64,000 nt of DNA from Portunus trituberculatus (Eukaryota; Arthropoda; Malacostraca; Decapoda; Portunidae): positions 8,728,776 to 8,792,775 of the forward strand of contig NC_059276.1 in the NCBI RefSeq assembly GCF_017591435.1, written 5' to 3'. Below the pieces are notes generated by a model. It had not been told where the DNA came from, ran no database searches, and worked only from the letters and a program-made list of their open reading frames with translations. Positions 24,542 through 36,950 of the stretch are shown in pieces; the first letter of the stretch is position 1, and each line of letters starts with the position of its first letter. Made by a program: the position numbers and the translations under genes.

Positions 24542-24640
24542 GGCAAAAAATAAACAAACAAGCGTGATAACAAAGCAACGTGCACTCAAACAAACCTTTG
24601 CAAGTTTAAGTGGTGACGATTTGGTAGCAACTGAGACACC

Positions 24641-24721
<81 letters not shown>
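24191..24721. repeat. Cluster of (GA)n, (CTC)n, (CA)n and (GA)n
   Basis: (GA)n at 24191-24241, (CTC)n at 24374-24421, (CA)n at 24488-24538 and (GA)n of about 38 units at 24644-24721. Confidence 0.95.
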
Positions 24722-24722
<1 letters not shown>

Positions 24723-24864
24723 GACAAGGGTGTATAAGATGATGAATAAACACTACTGGACAAAATGAGTCTCTGGATAAAATGACGTTGCGAGATAAGA
24801 GAGAGATAAGGAGAAGGTTACTTATAAATCTCCCTTTCCTGTCTAACCTTTCTTATCTCCCCTC

Positions 24865-25015
24865 TCCCTCTCACTCTCTCTCTCTCTCTCTCTCTAGAGC
24901 TCCATCCTATCCCTCTACGTCTCTCCTTTCCCTATTCACCTTAGCAATGACTATCACTTCTCGTCCTCTCCCTTTTTCCTATTCTCATTTATCTTTCTCA
25001 TTTCAAGTCCTATTC

Positions 25016-25086
<71 letters not shown>

Positions 25087-25321
25087 CATTCCTATTGTGT
25101 CTTTTACTTTCTCTGACCTTCTGCGATGTATTGTTTCTATTCTACATTTTTTTTTTAGGTTAATTGTTGCTATTTTTGTTGTTTTATCTCCTGCATCCTT
25201 CTTCCGCTTGTCATTATCCTTCCAGTCATCCACACCGTCCCTCTTCATCCTTTCGTCTCCTCATCCTCCTCGTCTTTCGTGCTGTACCGTTTTCATGAGT
25301 AGTATTGTTTGATTGTCTCAC

Positions 25322-25364
<43 letters not shown>
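24865..25364. repeat. Three (CT)n arrays in pyrimidine-rich DNA
   Basis: (CT)n at 24871-24896, about 30 units at 25020-25081 and about 20 units at 25325-25364. Confidence 0.93.
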
Positions 25365-25366
<2 letters not shown>

Positions 25367-25453
25367 TTGGTTTCATGAAAATCTAATGCGTTTTATTGAT
25401 CTAATGTCTTCTCAAACACACAGACTTTGGTTTATGTTTAGAAATTGAGGAAG

Positions 25454-25458
<5 letters not shown>

Positions 25459-25552
<94 letters not shown>

Positions 25553-25605
25553 AAGAAAACACATCTAAATCCAACTCAAAACAGAAAAATTGACTCCACA
25601 GTGAT

Positions 25606-25675
<70 letters not shown>

Positions 25676-25735
25676 GAAAACACATCTGAACCTAGATCAA
25701 AATAGAAAAATTGACTGCACCTTGAGACACAACAC
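25459..25735. repeat. Tandemly duplicated (GA)n plus 55-bp unit
   Basis: (GA)n at 25459-25551 and 25608-25672 are each followed by the same sequence, AAGAAAACACATCT and then CAGAAAAATTGACT or TAGAAAAATTGACT. The post-array segments start about 121 bases apart, so array and flank were duplicated together. Confidence 0.85.
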
Positions 25736-26030
25736 CTATCCAACACAGCAACACACCTGTCACCTCGAAGCCTCAACACCTCACACGTCTCCTTAAACAA
25801 TACCTGCCTAAAACAACTGTCACTTTTTTTCCTCCACCTTCTTATGTATTCTCACTTGCTGCCCGCCTGACCCTCACTGGCATCTCTTATTACGAATGCA
25901 TACTCCTGTTTAATCTTTGAGTGTTGAGTTTATTAGCGCGTGTCTTCTGAGTGACAATATCATAAACTAACATAATAAGTAAAGATATAATGATAAAATA
26001 GAATATTAGATAAAAAAAATGATAGGTCTT
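25736..26030. other. Unique spacer
   Basis: No gene or repeat is recognised. Confidence 0.5.
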
Positions 26031-26239
26031 TTAACCCCCCCTCAGTACAAGGACACGTTTTCATATTCATTCTGCTTATTATTTAGTGACATTTTACAGC
26101 TTCAGAAATTCATGTGGGGATTAAAATAGTGAAGATTCTGGTTATTAATCTTCTGACCTCCATAGACCCTTCACAATGTCAATAAAATTATCTAATCGTA
26201 CCTAAAACTCAAAATGTGTTCCAGTACTGAATGGTTTAA
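26031..26239 (-). mobile_element. Family A TTAA element, copy 2
   Basis: 209 bases with TTAA at both ends, CCCCTCAGTAC at the left and its inverted match CCAGTACTGA at the right. The minus-oriented core CTTCTGACCTCCATAGAC lies near 26152. Confidence 0.85.
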
Positions 26240-26541
26240 GTAATCCTATTAAGTACCATAAATAATGAATAAAGGAAGGAAAATAAACTGAAGGTAACAT
26301 GATAATACGAAGGCAATTTTACTTAACAAATAATAGATACAAAAATTGGATAGAAAAATAAGGTTTCACAGACCAAATCACAACAAAATAGGTTCCACAC
26401 AAGCAGGAATACAAAAAAGGGAACAAGGAAATAGAAGGAGGGAAAATTATTATTGATATTCTTGCGGTGGAAAAGGGAGGAAGGCAAAAGAAAAGATAAT
26501 TGACGAATCAAGAAATTCCAGCGAAAGGAAGGACACGTCAA

Positions 26542-26542
26542 G

Positions 26543-26611
<69 letters not shown>
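26542..26611. repeat. (CA)n microsatellite
   Basis: About 35 units. Confidence 0.97.
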
Positions 26612-26613
<2 letters not shown>

Positions 26614-27016
26614 AGAAGAACACAGTTATTACACAGCAGAAATAGAAAAAAATAAATAAAACAAAGTAATAAACGAAAAAATATAAAAAGAAATGAAGAT
26701 AAAAAAATAGAGAAAACAAAAGAATGAATCAGGAAAAGATGAATGAATGGATAAGGGAAAAAAAAAGGAGGAAAATCAGAATCCCTAATATTATTGTAAA
26801 CTTCACATACGAGTCCTCCTGACCTTACAAACACATACAAAGAAACACACAAACAACACGACACAATACCATAAGTGTCCGAATCCCCGTTTTGAACCTG
26901 AACCAAAACAAAAACAAGAAAAAAAGGAGAGGAAAGAGGAAGAAGCAAAAACTCGAATATTACTAAGAAAAATATCAAAATTTCTATGACTTTATTTTCT
27001 GACGTTAAGATATTCC

Positions 27017-27017
<1 letters not shown>

Positions 27018-27085
<68 letters not shown>
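27018..27085. repeat. (GT)n microsatellite
   Basis: About 34 units. Confidence 0.97.
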
Positions 27086-27086
<1 letters not shown>

Positions 27087-27348
27087 CGTGATAAATCTAG
27101 CTTTTGTCTATAATTTGGGTTCGCCTCACCGACACCTTCCATGCTATAATTCAGAGCGAGACACACGTATATCAGCAGGGCCAAGATTTACTCCCTCTAG
27201 TAGCGTGGAAGTGCAAAATACAGGATATAAAAGACTGAATAATACCGATCATAATTCCAAACCCTTTTCAGAATTCCCAGGTAGTTTCAGATACTTCTTT
27301 TCCCTTTAAGAATTTTGTTGCTGTATTACATGGCTGTTTGTATTTTCA

Positions 27349-27564
27349 ACCTTATCCCCTTCAGTACCAGTATACGTTTCCATATACATTCTGGTTAATA
27401 TTTGCTGGTTCTATACAGCTTCAGAAACTTATGTGTGGGAGGAAAATAGTGAAGACTCTGGCCATTAAGTTTCTGACCTCCATAGACGCTTCCTCATGTC
27501 AATAAAATCGTCTAATCACACTAAAAACTCAATGTAAAATGTGTCCCAGTACTGAAATGGTTAA
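27349..27564 (-). mobile_element. Family A TTAA element, copy 3
   Basis: Left end CCCCTTCAGTACCAG (its TTAA has changed to TTAT), right end CCCAGTACTGAAATGGTTAA, core CTGACCTCCATAGACGCTTC near 27474. Confidence 0.85.
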
Positions 27565-28510
27565 AAAAAGCAAGAACCACGTTATTAAGAGCTAAGAAAA
27601 TAGCAACAACAAACATTAAGTACTAAAATAGATAAAAACTGGCATGATTACGAGTTTTCATAGTGAAGAGAAAAAGAAAAAAATACTTTACGACTTTAAA
27701 ACCCAAAAAGAACACTGATTTTGTATAAACTAAAGAAATTCAAGAGAAATAACAAAGAAGTGGAAAAAAAGGGAAAAAAATCTGCTAATCTACAAATTTC
27801 CAAAATAAAAAGAGTAAAAAAAAATCTCTAAAACCGAAAAAAAACATAATTAATTTGTACGGTAAACTAAAGAAACGAAAGAAAAACCGTACTTATTAAT
27901 TGGCAAAAGAGAGAGAGAAAAAAAAAAAAAAACTTCAAATCCACGAATCCAAAAAAAAAAAAAAATAAATAAAAAATAAAAAAAAATAAAAAAAATGAGG
28001 TTTAAGGTCAAAAGATTCCCATTGCACAGCACGGTAAACTCAAAAGGAAGAGCAATAAAAACACACCAATCTACGGAAATGACCCGGAAGAGTTGGTAAA
28101 TTTTCTGCCCCGAGTTTTTCCTTAAGGATAAACAAGGAAACTAGCCGCGGACAAAGACGCTCAAAATTATCTTGTTATTCGGGGAAACAGCGAGAGGGTA
28201 TAAATCTTGGAGGTTTTGCGCTGGTGGAGGGAGAGGTAATAAGAGGGAGAGGGAGAGGGAGAGAGGAGGGAGTGAAGAATCATCGCTTACTTTAGTCTCG
28301 TCGCCACACCCTTTGTTTGACACTCTCCTCTCCTCTCCTTCTTTCCTCTCCTCTCCTCTCTTTCTTTCCTCCTTTAGTAAACTGACTCTTGTTTTGTCTT
28401 TGCATTTTATTTTCCTTCATTAGTTCGTTAGTGTTAGTCCTTCCTGCAGGTTCGGTTCATTTGTAATTTTTTTTTTATGGGTTTTGTTTGTTCTCATTGA
28501 TTTTGATGTT

Positions 28511-28511
<1 letters not shown>
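27565..28511. other. A-rich spacer
   Basis: 27560-28060 is very A-rich with AAAAAATAAA words near 27950-28000. 28320-28380 is CTCTCCTCT-rich. No gene is seen. Confidence 0.55.
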
Positions 28512-28587
<76 letters not shown>

Positions 28588-28688
28588 TACAGAAACACCT
28601 AACGATTGACTGATTTGTTGAATTACTGAATGACAAATCAACTGGCTGACTGATTCATTGACTGACTGACTGACTGACTGACTGACTG
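28512..28688. repeat. (GTA)n and (TGAC)n arrays
   Basis: (TAG)n of about 25 units at 28512-28587 and (TGAC)n of about 8 units at 28657-28688. Confidence 0.95.
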
Positions 28689-28829
28689 TATTACTTATTG
28701 GTTCATTTTACTCACTATGCACACTTCTGCGCACACTTCTAAAAACACCAAACAAGAACGTCAAAGAAAGATAATTTAAACACACATTAGTTTATCATAA
28801 TGAGCGAAGGACAAACTTGAGTGATACGT

Positions 28830-28831
<2 letters not shown>

Positions 28832-28894
<63 letters not shown>
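28832..28894. repeat. (CA)n microsatellite
   Basis: About 31 units. Confidence 0.97.
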
Positions 28895-28897
<3 letters not shown>

Positions 28898-29907
28898 TTA
28901 GCTTTGAGGTGTGGCTGGTGGAGAATACTGTTTGGAGTGTGTGGGTGTAACTATGGGCGTGTGTACAAGTGCGGGCGGGGGAGTGAGCTACAGAAAACTA
29001 GTGGGTGTGGGTGGAAGAATGTGGGTGGAAATGGGAAGCCACTTATTATGAAAAAAAGGAAGGAGTAAGATGATAAATAAAAGGTGAAAAGGTCTGTTTG
29101 TGTGGGTATACGAGAGTGAACTTTGCCCTTTGGTTATTGGTCATAAAAAGGAGCGTTGCGTCATTATATTGAGCTCATAATGACATCATCAACAGGTGCG
29201 TGACGTCACTTTTGGGGGAGAATGTTGTGAGATCACCATTCGCGGAAAATATTAGAAAAAATGTGAAAAAATAAACTTGTATAAAAACTAAACCACATAG
29301 AAAAACGACCCACAACAATAATACAATAAATACAAAGCAGGAGGAATAAAATATGGAATATAATAATAAATCAGGTGTAAAGAAGGCACAGTTTTTACCT
29401 TACATTGCTGCGCCGGCTCGAGCCCCAGAGAGGTCACCATCCCTCACCTGGAATACAAAAAACAGGTATTAATAAAGAAATGTAGAAGGCCATGGAGGAA
29501 AAAACAGAGCAATAAATAATGACAACCTCGAAAAATGTGAAACAGAGACACACAGAGAAAAGAAAGAGATACAGTCAAGGAAACACGAGGAAAAAAAACA
29601 CAGTACAAAGGGTGATAAAAGAGAAACAGAAGGAAAAAATGCAAATTCACAGGAAAATCTAGAAAATATAGGACGAGAATTATGACAAACGAGACTTCAC
29701 CGAAAGAGGAAATAAAGCATAAAAACCAATAAAGACGCGGAAATAAAGGGATGGATTTATGACACGCACAACACTTCAACGAAAGAGAAAATAAAGCGTA
29801 GTAAACAATAAATAAATGGTAAATAAATAAAACTACACTCGTAAAAGTTCTTAGTAAAATATTCAAATTATTTTTACCAAGAAAAGGAACACCAAGTGGG
29901 CAGCGAA
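28895..29907. other. Unique spacer
   Basis: 28915-29060 is G/T-rich, 29250-29900 is A-rich. A minus-strand splice-like stretch at 29399-29447 is discussed under findings. No gene is called. Confidence 0.45.
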
Positions 29908-29992
29908 GAGGAGGAGGAGGAGGAGGAGGAAGAGGAGGAGGAGGAGGAGGAGGAGGAGGAGGAGGAGGAGGAGGAGGAAGAAGAGGAGGAGA
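29908..29992. repeat. (GAG)n microsatellite
   Basis: About 28 trinucleotide units with two GAA interruptions. Confidence 0.95.
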
Positions 29993-30102
29993 TACATTGT
30001 GTTTTCTTGGAAATTTTGGAGTCAGCTTATGCAAAGATCGATGTTGTTGACTTTCCTCTCTTTCTCTCTCCCTTTCTCTTACTCCCTCCTTTTATCTACA
30101 TC

Positions 30103-30106
<4 letters not shown>

Positions 30107-30141
<35 letters not shown>

Positions 30142-30353
30142 CCTAATATTTCAGAAAATGTGGGGTGACTGTGCAACTCATAACTTACTTTTTTTTCTTT
30201 ATTATTATACACCAATTTTGCAAACTCCGGTGGGTGTCGCTTTCAACTTATTTGGTGTTGACGCAAGGACTGGAACACAACGTTGCAGAATTCACTCTCT
30301 GTTCTCCTTTCAATCACTTTCACTGTTCACTGTTTCTCCTGGCTAAGGTAACG

Positions 30354-30419
<66 letters not shown>
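30107..30419. repeat. (CT)n and (CA)n arrays
   Basis: (CT)n of about 16 units at 30107-30138 and (CA)n of about 32 units at 30356-30419. Confidence 0.95.
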
Positions 30420-30422
<3 letters not shown>

Positions 30423-30703
30423 ACACTTTTTTTATAATTAGAACCTTGAATGTGGCTTTAACTTATAAGAAATTAGCACACCTTAATTTACGACTTAAGT
30501 TAACTCGCATTCATAACAAATGTCTACAAACCACCTTGGATTATTAATGAACCTGATTGCCATTGTCATTTTTATTAGCATTATCAAAATTCGAAGAAAA
30601 AAATACTCTAAGAAAAGAAAATAATACTAGAATTTAATAAAACAATAAAACAAAGGAGTAAAGAATGCTACTGAACAAATCATTATAGAGCTGACCTTCA
30701 CTA

Positions 30704-30704
<1 letters not shown>

Positions 30705-30743
<39 letters not shown>
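30705..30743. repeat. (CT)n microsatellite
   Basis: About 19 units. Confidence 0.95.
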
Positions 30744-30745
<2 letters not shown>

Positions 30746-31680
30746 GACAAACGGAAGGCGAAACAGGGATAGAGAGAGCAGCGTGGCGAGCGTGGAGAAC
30801 ATGGAGGGCGTGGAGGTCAGGCAGTGAGGTAGGGGAGGGAGAGTAGACACGAAGGGATGGGGGGAGAGGGCAGGGGATGGGAAGTCTGAAGGGCAAGGCA
30901 GCAAAAACAGGAGAATGCCCCTTGAAATACCTCGTTTTCTATGACAGGGCGAGGCAGGAGGTCCCAGTGATGCTTTTCCCGACGTGGCCAACACACGACA
31001 ATGTTTAAAGAACGCCAGGATGTTTATGCTAGCGACGTGCCTCTCGGTGTCTCTCTCACTGCAGTGAAGGAAACGACGCCCCCTGTGGACTGATACCCCG
31101 TGGTGGCCTGATACTCCCGCCACATGACACCGCCACACCCTCCAGCCACACCCGCTTCCAACCTGCGTGGTGGCGGTGGTGTTGCCAGCCGTACCTTGGT
31201 GTAATTATTCTCCGCTGTGACATCACGTGGGCTCCAACTCGAGTGACTCCCGTGTCTTGGGGAACGCCAGCACCGGTCGCCACTCCTGTTTATGTGTGTC
31301 TGCCCTGGGTGGTGAGTGGTGAGTGCTGGTAAAAGTCTCGCGGCAAAACGTCGTACTCAGCACCACGTGGACCCTCTACTGGGAACTCATGAGTAATCCC
31401 CGACCTCACAATCACTTCCGATCACGCCCCATGCCCCTCCACACTCCTCCCGCACTCCTCCGCCACTCCCTCCAGCCGCACCAACAACCTGCCTCCACGC
31501 CCACGCTGCCTCTGTACCCACGCCCCAAGCGCGGGCAATGCACGGGCGTGGCAGCCTGTACGTACAAGACGGATGGGCTTGTCAGGGGACAGAAACGCCC
31601 TAATGTATGAATGTTCCCGACATGTCATGTACGGAGAGGTAAACAGACACGCTCATATCGAGAAGCGTGTGTGTCTCTGC

Positions 31681-31682
<2 letters not shown>
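30744..31682. other. Least repetitive, GC-richer spacer
   Basis: 30900-31620 is balanced to GC-rich with frequent CpG and two CACGTG sites (near 31226 and 31363). Open frames exist on both strands but none has a recognised domain. It could include an unrecognised exon or promoter. Confidence 0.4.
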
Positions 31683-31728
<46 letters not shown>

Positions 31729-32204
31729 CCGAGGCGCATTTCAAGCTCTCCTACAAACTCGCATAAAAGTTTGAGTCACAACTTGAGGCACTATTAATAA
31801 GTTTTGCCCCGTCGTCACCTCACAAGTTCTGGTCTGGCCGCTCGGCTGACAGTGAGGGATTAGCGGCGGGATGGGAAGGTAATGGATACACGAATAAGCC
31901 AAGGAAATAAATAGCCATTGAAGGGAACGTAAGGGTGGCTTTGCAATGAGTGTTTGTGTTATGAGGAGTGTGTGTGTGTGTGTGTGCCTTGCACTGATGA
32001 GGCGGACATGACTGCGCACACACACACACACACACACACACACGTTGCTGGGTATACAAAGGTGCATCTCTAGACGACATAAGCAGCATTAATTAGGAAT
32101 ATTAATCATAGAGGTAATTAATGTGTGTGTGTGTGTGTGTGTGTGTGGTGTGGGAGTGAGAACAGATTTATGTATGAGTGATGATTCCCACGCCGCGCCG
32201 TGAC

Positions 32205-32277
<73 letters not shown>
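31683..32277. repeat. Alternating (GT)n and (CA)n arrays
   Basis: (GT)n at 31683-31727, (GT)n at 31968-31985, (CA)n at 32016-32043, (GT)n at 32121-32147 and (CA)n at 32211-32277. The 31968/32016 and 32121/32211 pairs are inverted with short spacers. Confidence 0.95.
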
Positions 32278-32282
<5 letters not shown>

Positions 32283-32351
32283 AAGAGAAAAAGATAAGAA
32301 TGATGCTCTAAATGTAACCAAAATACGAGTATAACAATAACTCAAAACTAC

Positions 32352-32371
32352 TACCGCTACTACTACTACTT

Positions 32372-32404
<33 letters not shown>
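32352..32404. repeat. (CTA)n microsatellite
   Basis: About 17 trinucleotide units with one TCT interruption. Confidence 0.95.
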
Positions 32405-32813
32405 TAAATAAAAATGAATACGAGCAGAAGAAAACGAAACTAGGGTGTGGGAGCGAAGTGTAGGAAAGGAGGGAGGGTGGCGCGGGTGGAGGAGGAGGTA
32501 ATGGAGGTGTGAGGGAGGAAGGGGCGGGGCTGGGAGGAGGTGGAGGAGCTGGGGAGTCCAAGACGTTTCCGTTGTCAGGGATGATAAAGGCGTGGCTCCT
32601 CCGCCCTAACCTAGGATCTGACAACATTATCCTCCTTCTCCTCCTCCTCCTCCTTCTTCTTCTTTTCTTCTCTTCTGTTCTATTTTCCACTTTTATCGTC
32701 TCTCTTCTTCCTCTTCCATGAACGAATGCGTTATCTAATTTATTATCACTGTTTATTGTGTCTTAGTATTTGCAGTTTGATATTCACTTACATTTACAAG
32801 TCGAGATGGACGT

Positions 32814-32816
<3 letters not shown>

Positions 32817-32900
<84 letters not shown>

Positions 32901-32903
32901 CCA

Positions 32904-32946
<43 letters not shown>
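32817..32946. repeat. (GA)n then (CA)n
   Basis: (GA)n of about 41 units at 32817-32898 and (CA)n of about 21 units at 32905-32946, only about 6 bases apart. Confidence 0.97.
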
Positions 32947-32947
<1 letters not shown>

Positions 32948-33025
32948 GCCCTTGGTTCTCATGTTGAACGACCTTGAATAAAGCAATTAAGGTACAACAC
33001 CTGTGCTAACATCTGTGCTTCAAGG

Positions 33026-33129
<104 letters not shown>

Positions 33130-33200
33130 TCCTCACTGAGTCAATATTCAACAGTTTATCTTCATTTGACATTGGGTAACATTCGAGTCCGGATGAGGAT

Positions 33201-33203
<3 letters not shown>

Positions 33204-33262
<59 letters not shown>

Positions 33263-33365
33263 CCCAGTTTTCACCATCGCTGCTGTAATAATCGCCAGCC
33301 AAGGCCACCGATTTTTTTTTACTTAGCGTTAAGATATTTGCGTTGGGCTTAATAGTGGTAGCAGC

Positions 33366-33408
<43 letters not shown>
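33204..33408. repeat. (CA)n and (GTA)n arrays
   Basis: (CA)n of about 28 units at 33204-33260 and (TAG)n of about 14 units at 33366-33408. Confidence 0.96.
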
Positions 33409-33784
33409 TCAGCATCACCTCTAACAACAGTAAAAGGAAATATATTGTGTGTTATAATGAGATGGACACACACACAAACACACACACAAAAAAAGAAGTA
33501 AGAAAACAGGCATTATTCTTCTATTGTCCATATTATAAGCAAGATTTTTTTGTGTGTTAGTCTCCGTGAAGCAGAGGCAAGATGGAGAAACGGTAAACAA
33601 ACACAAACAAGATCAATTCACAATTTCTTAGTATCTCAAGAATAGTAATAAATCTGAAACGAGAAAAAAAAAAATAGCAAATGGATAAATAGATAAATAA
33701 ATAAATAAATATATAAATAAGCAGTAAATAAGAATAATTCCTTTTAAAGAGAGGAATGGGAATAAAAAGAATGTCTGGTGAATG

Positions 33785-33789
<5 letters not shown>

Positions 33790-33838
<49 letters not shown>
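33790..33838. repeat. (GA)n microsatellite
   Basis: About 24 units in A-rich surroundings. Confidence 0.96.
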
Positions 33839-33840
<2 letters not shown>

Positions 33841-34281
33841 TATATAAAAAGATGCATTTTTTTTTGTCGGGAAAAGATAGACACGGATGATGAATATTGG
33901 CGAGTGTCGTGTGTGAATAATAAGAGTGAGTGAGTGAGTACGTGTTGGGTTTGAGAGAACAGCCGATGAGTGAGTAAAAAAATAAACAATGGAAGAAAAA
34001 ACGCACTGAAGAAAAATACAATCAAGAAAAATGATATACAAAATACGAGTAGGAAATAAAACAAGACGGATGAAAAGAATGAATGGAACAAAATGAAACA
34101 AAAACAAAAATCATTCTATTTGAGAGTTAGACATGCTTCTCTCTCTCTCTCTCTCTCCCTTCCTTCTTCCTCCTCTCCTCCCCCACAGACTATACTTCAC
34201 TACCACACCTATCTACTCCCACCCCGCCCAGACCCGCCCAATACCACTCCCTCCCCACACCAGGGCTTACTGTGGGCGGAA

Positions 34282-34285
<4 letters not shown>

Positions 34286-34371
<86 letters not shown>

Positions 34372-34395
34372 GTGGTTGGGTGACGGGTCGATTTC

Positions 34396-34479
<84 letters not shown>
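34286..34479. repeat. Twin (GT)n arrays
   Basis: (GT)n of about 40 units at 34286-34366 and about 41 units at 34397-34479, split by 30 bases. Each is preceded by a related AATTTCT/GATTTCT segment, so the array and its flank may have been duplicated. Confidence 0.96.
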
Positions 34480-34481
<2 letters not shown>

Positions 34482-34563
34482 AGACTCAATACAGTACATA
34501 CAAGTGCACGAACATCACAAAGTACAAGGTCTCTTAATGTTACTTTTATGAATACGACAAATT

Positions 34564-34566
<3 letters not shown>

Positions 34567-34612
<46 letters not shown>
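34567..34612. repeat. (CT)n microsatellite
   Basis: About 23 units. It lies just before a CTACACAG splice-acceptor-like site. Confidence 0.96.
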
Positions 34613-34614
<2 letters not shown>

Positions 34615-34618
34615 ACAG

Positions 34619-34708
34619 TTTCCCAATCTCTCAACCAGGGAGTGTCTGGAGCTACCTGTGTGAAGCAACGTCTAGGTATCCCTCCCACACCTGGCCAGCC
34701 TTCAACAG
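34619..34708 (+). other. Candidate internal exon, unknown product
   Basis: Seen: a (CT)n-driven pyrimidine tract ends in CTACACAG at 34618 and a strong donor, ACAG|GTGAGC, follows at 34709. The 90 bases between have two open frames. One reads FPISQPGSVWSYLCEATSRY then PSHTWPAFN. The other reads SQSLNQGVSGATCVKQRLG then a Pro-rich end. I recognise no family. Inference: the splice grammar is good, but a microsatellite supplies the pyrimidine tract and CAGGTG words are common here, so chance is a serious alternative. Confidence 0.2.
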
Positions 34709-35006
34709 GTGAGCAATTTTACAGGAAACACTTGATTTTTCCCACCCTTAACATTTCCCTGTGGGCGTTGGCGGTCGGAGCTCAAGGGGAAAAAAATAAG
34801 AAAGTTGATGAACGGTTCTACCTCGATAGCATTGTTGTCTGCTCATAATTTCCGATTGTGTCAGATTGGATATTGTGTTTTGGTGTGTAGGGTTCAGGTA
34901 ATGTCCACAGGTGTTCCGACTCTCTCGTCATCATAGGGGACGGAAGAGGGAACAGTCACGAAGCTCAGGTGTATACAGACAGGTATGTACACGTTGTTTG
35001 TTAGAC
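34709..35006. other. Unique spacer
   Basis: No feature supported beyond a few CAGGTG words near 34909 and 34967. Confidence 0.4.
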
Positions 35007-35214
35007 TTGTATTCTCAAAAACTTCTGTGCTTCATTAATTTCAAAAGGTTTTATTGAAATGTACACGAGTTTTTAAGGTGTTTTTACGGTTATAAAGGCA
35101 AAGTGACAAGATTTCTGCATTAGTAATTGGAAAAACGCTCTTGAAATCCTTGTTAATCATCTCTGTGGTCTTGGAAAATAGCTGTGATGAGAGACCAAAG
35201 TGTTTCTGAATACA
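35007..35214 (+). mobile_element. Family B element, copy 4
   Basis: Left end TTGTATTCTCAAAAACTTCT, right end GAGACCAAAGTGTTTCTGAA then TAC, which is close to the family inverted repeat. The interior shares TTTCAAAAGG, ACGAGTTTTTAAG and GTGGTCTTGGAAAAT with other copies. Confidence 0.7.
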
Positions 35215-35412
35215 TGCCTTATATCGAGAACAGAACAGAACTTAAAGAGACAGATGGTGAAGAGTGATGAACTTGGACAGAGGAAGACAAAAGATGAGAG
35301 AATTAAGGAAAGTAATATAATAAAAGATTTTGGTGTTAGAGATAAAATATTCGTGTTTTTTTTATTGAATCGAAGATAAAATAGTGTAAGTTGATCAGAT
35401 GACACTATATCA

Positions 35413-35413
35413 A

Positions 35414-35459
<46 letters not shown>
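35413..35459. repeat. (CT)n microsatellite
   Basis: About 23 units. Confidence 0.96.
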
Positions 35460-35462
<3 letters not shown>

Positions 35463-36471
35463 AATTCCACCATCCCAACCGTTTCTATTAACATAACCAT
35501 CTTTCTCTTTCTTAATCTCCTCCTTTCCTCACTTCATTATTTGCTTATTTACTTTTTGTCTTCACTTCTTAACTATCTTGGGTTGGGTTACTTATAGCTT
35601 CATATATCTTGATCTGGGTTTTCCTTCTTGCTCTTCTCCACCACCTCTTTATCTCTCTCTCAATAAAAATATACCTAATTTCATAATAATGCATTCTTTT
35701 TAAACTTTATCTTATTTTCTACTTTATCTCATTACATTCTTCTTATTTTCCATACTCTATTTTGTATTTTTTCTCTATTTTATTGTATGTAGTCACTCTT
35801 TTAATATTTATCATTTACTAACGCCTGTATCTCTCAAATTATTCTTTCTGTGTATAATCACTTGACTTCTAACATTCACCACCACTAGCACCAACATCAC
35901 CATTATCTCCAGTACTAAATCACACCACTACACTCTCACTTTAATTCAATTCTCTTTCAACACCCACAAAAACAGTCCTATTCCCGTGCAGAACAGGTTA
36001 GTAGCGCCACACTATCACGTGATATGCACCACACCCCCGCTGTAATACCAATGATAGTAATGGTAATGATAATAATTCTAATTTATTCCGAGAGATGATA
36101 CGAATACACAGTACCGGTGATTCGTTAATAAATAACAATTGTTTTTGATTATCAGTTCTCTGGCATATAAACCCACCTTTGAAAAATATAGATTCACTAG
36201 AAATTTTCCTTTTTTTTATATATACTGTCATTGGAATTCCAGTTACCTATGAAATACTTGCTGGGAAAGCCACATGTGAACGAGAAAGCATTACCTTCAC
36301 CGCAGCTGTGTAAAATTGAGGGATAACTATTATAAAGCAGAGGAGAGTATAGAAAAATAAGAAGCCATAAATATGTGTAGCAATGTGGGTAAAGCCTTCG
36401 CCTCGGGAACACCTGGTACATGAACAGGTTGTGGAGGCTTTTTGACTTTTTGTGTCGAGGTGGTGGCGAGT
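35460..36471. other. AT-rich unique spacer
   Basis: T-rich to about 35960, then mixed. No gene is supported. A CACGTG site lies at about 36015. Confidence 0.5.
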
Positions 36472-36950
36472 AGATGGTTGAGTAAGGAACTGGATGAGCT
36501 ACACTTGCCAACGATTGGAGTTACAATATATAAAATGAACTAACAGGGCTTGCTTAAAGGATTGGACGAGCTACAGAAGACTAGACAAGGGATAGGGAAC
36601 CTCCAAGCAAGTGGGAAGGAATTAGATTGTTACACTGGAAGAACTGGAAGATTGGTTAAAGACTGGAAGAGCTATGAGGAAATTAATACAATATGTTAAA
36701 TGAACTAACAGGATTGGAAGAGCTATAGAAGATTAGAAAAGCGATTGAAGAACATTCAAGAGAGTGGGAAGGAATTAGATTGCTATACTGGAAGAACTGA
36801 AAGATTAGTGAAGGACTGGAAAGGCTACAAGGAAGTTACTACAATATGCTAAATGAACTAACAAAGGATTGGAAACACTACGATTGGGAACAGGATGATA
36901 AAAGAAAAAGATTGGTGAAGGGCTGGGAAAGCTATGAAGAAGGGAATACG
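36472..36950. repeat. Tandem array, unit about 150-166 bp
   Basis: The anchor CAATATNNTAAATGAACTAACA (with N variable) starts at about 36523, 36689 and 36842, so the periods are 166 and 153. GGATTGGAAGAGCTA-type words and ACTGGAAGAACTG recur within units. About three diverged copies, non-coding. Confidence 0.8.
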
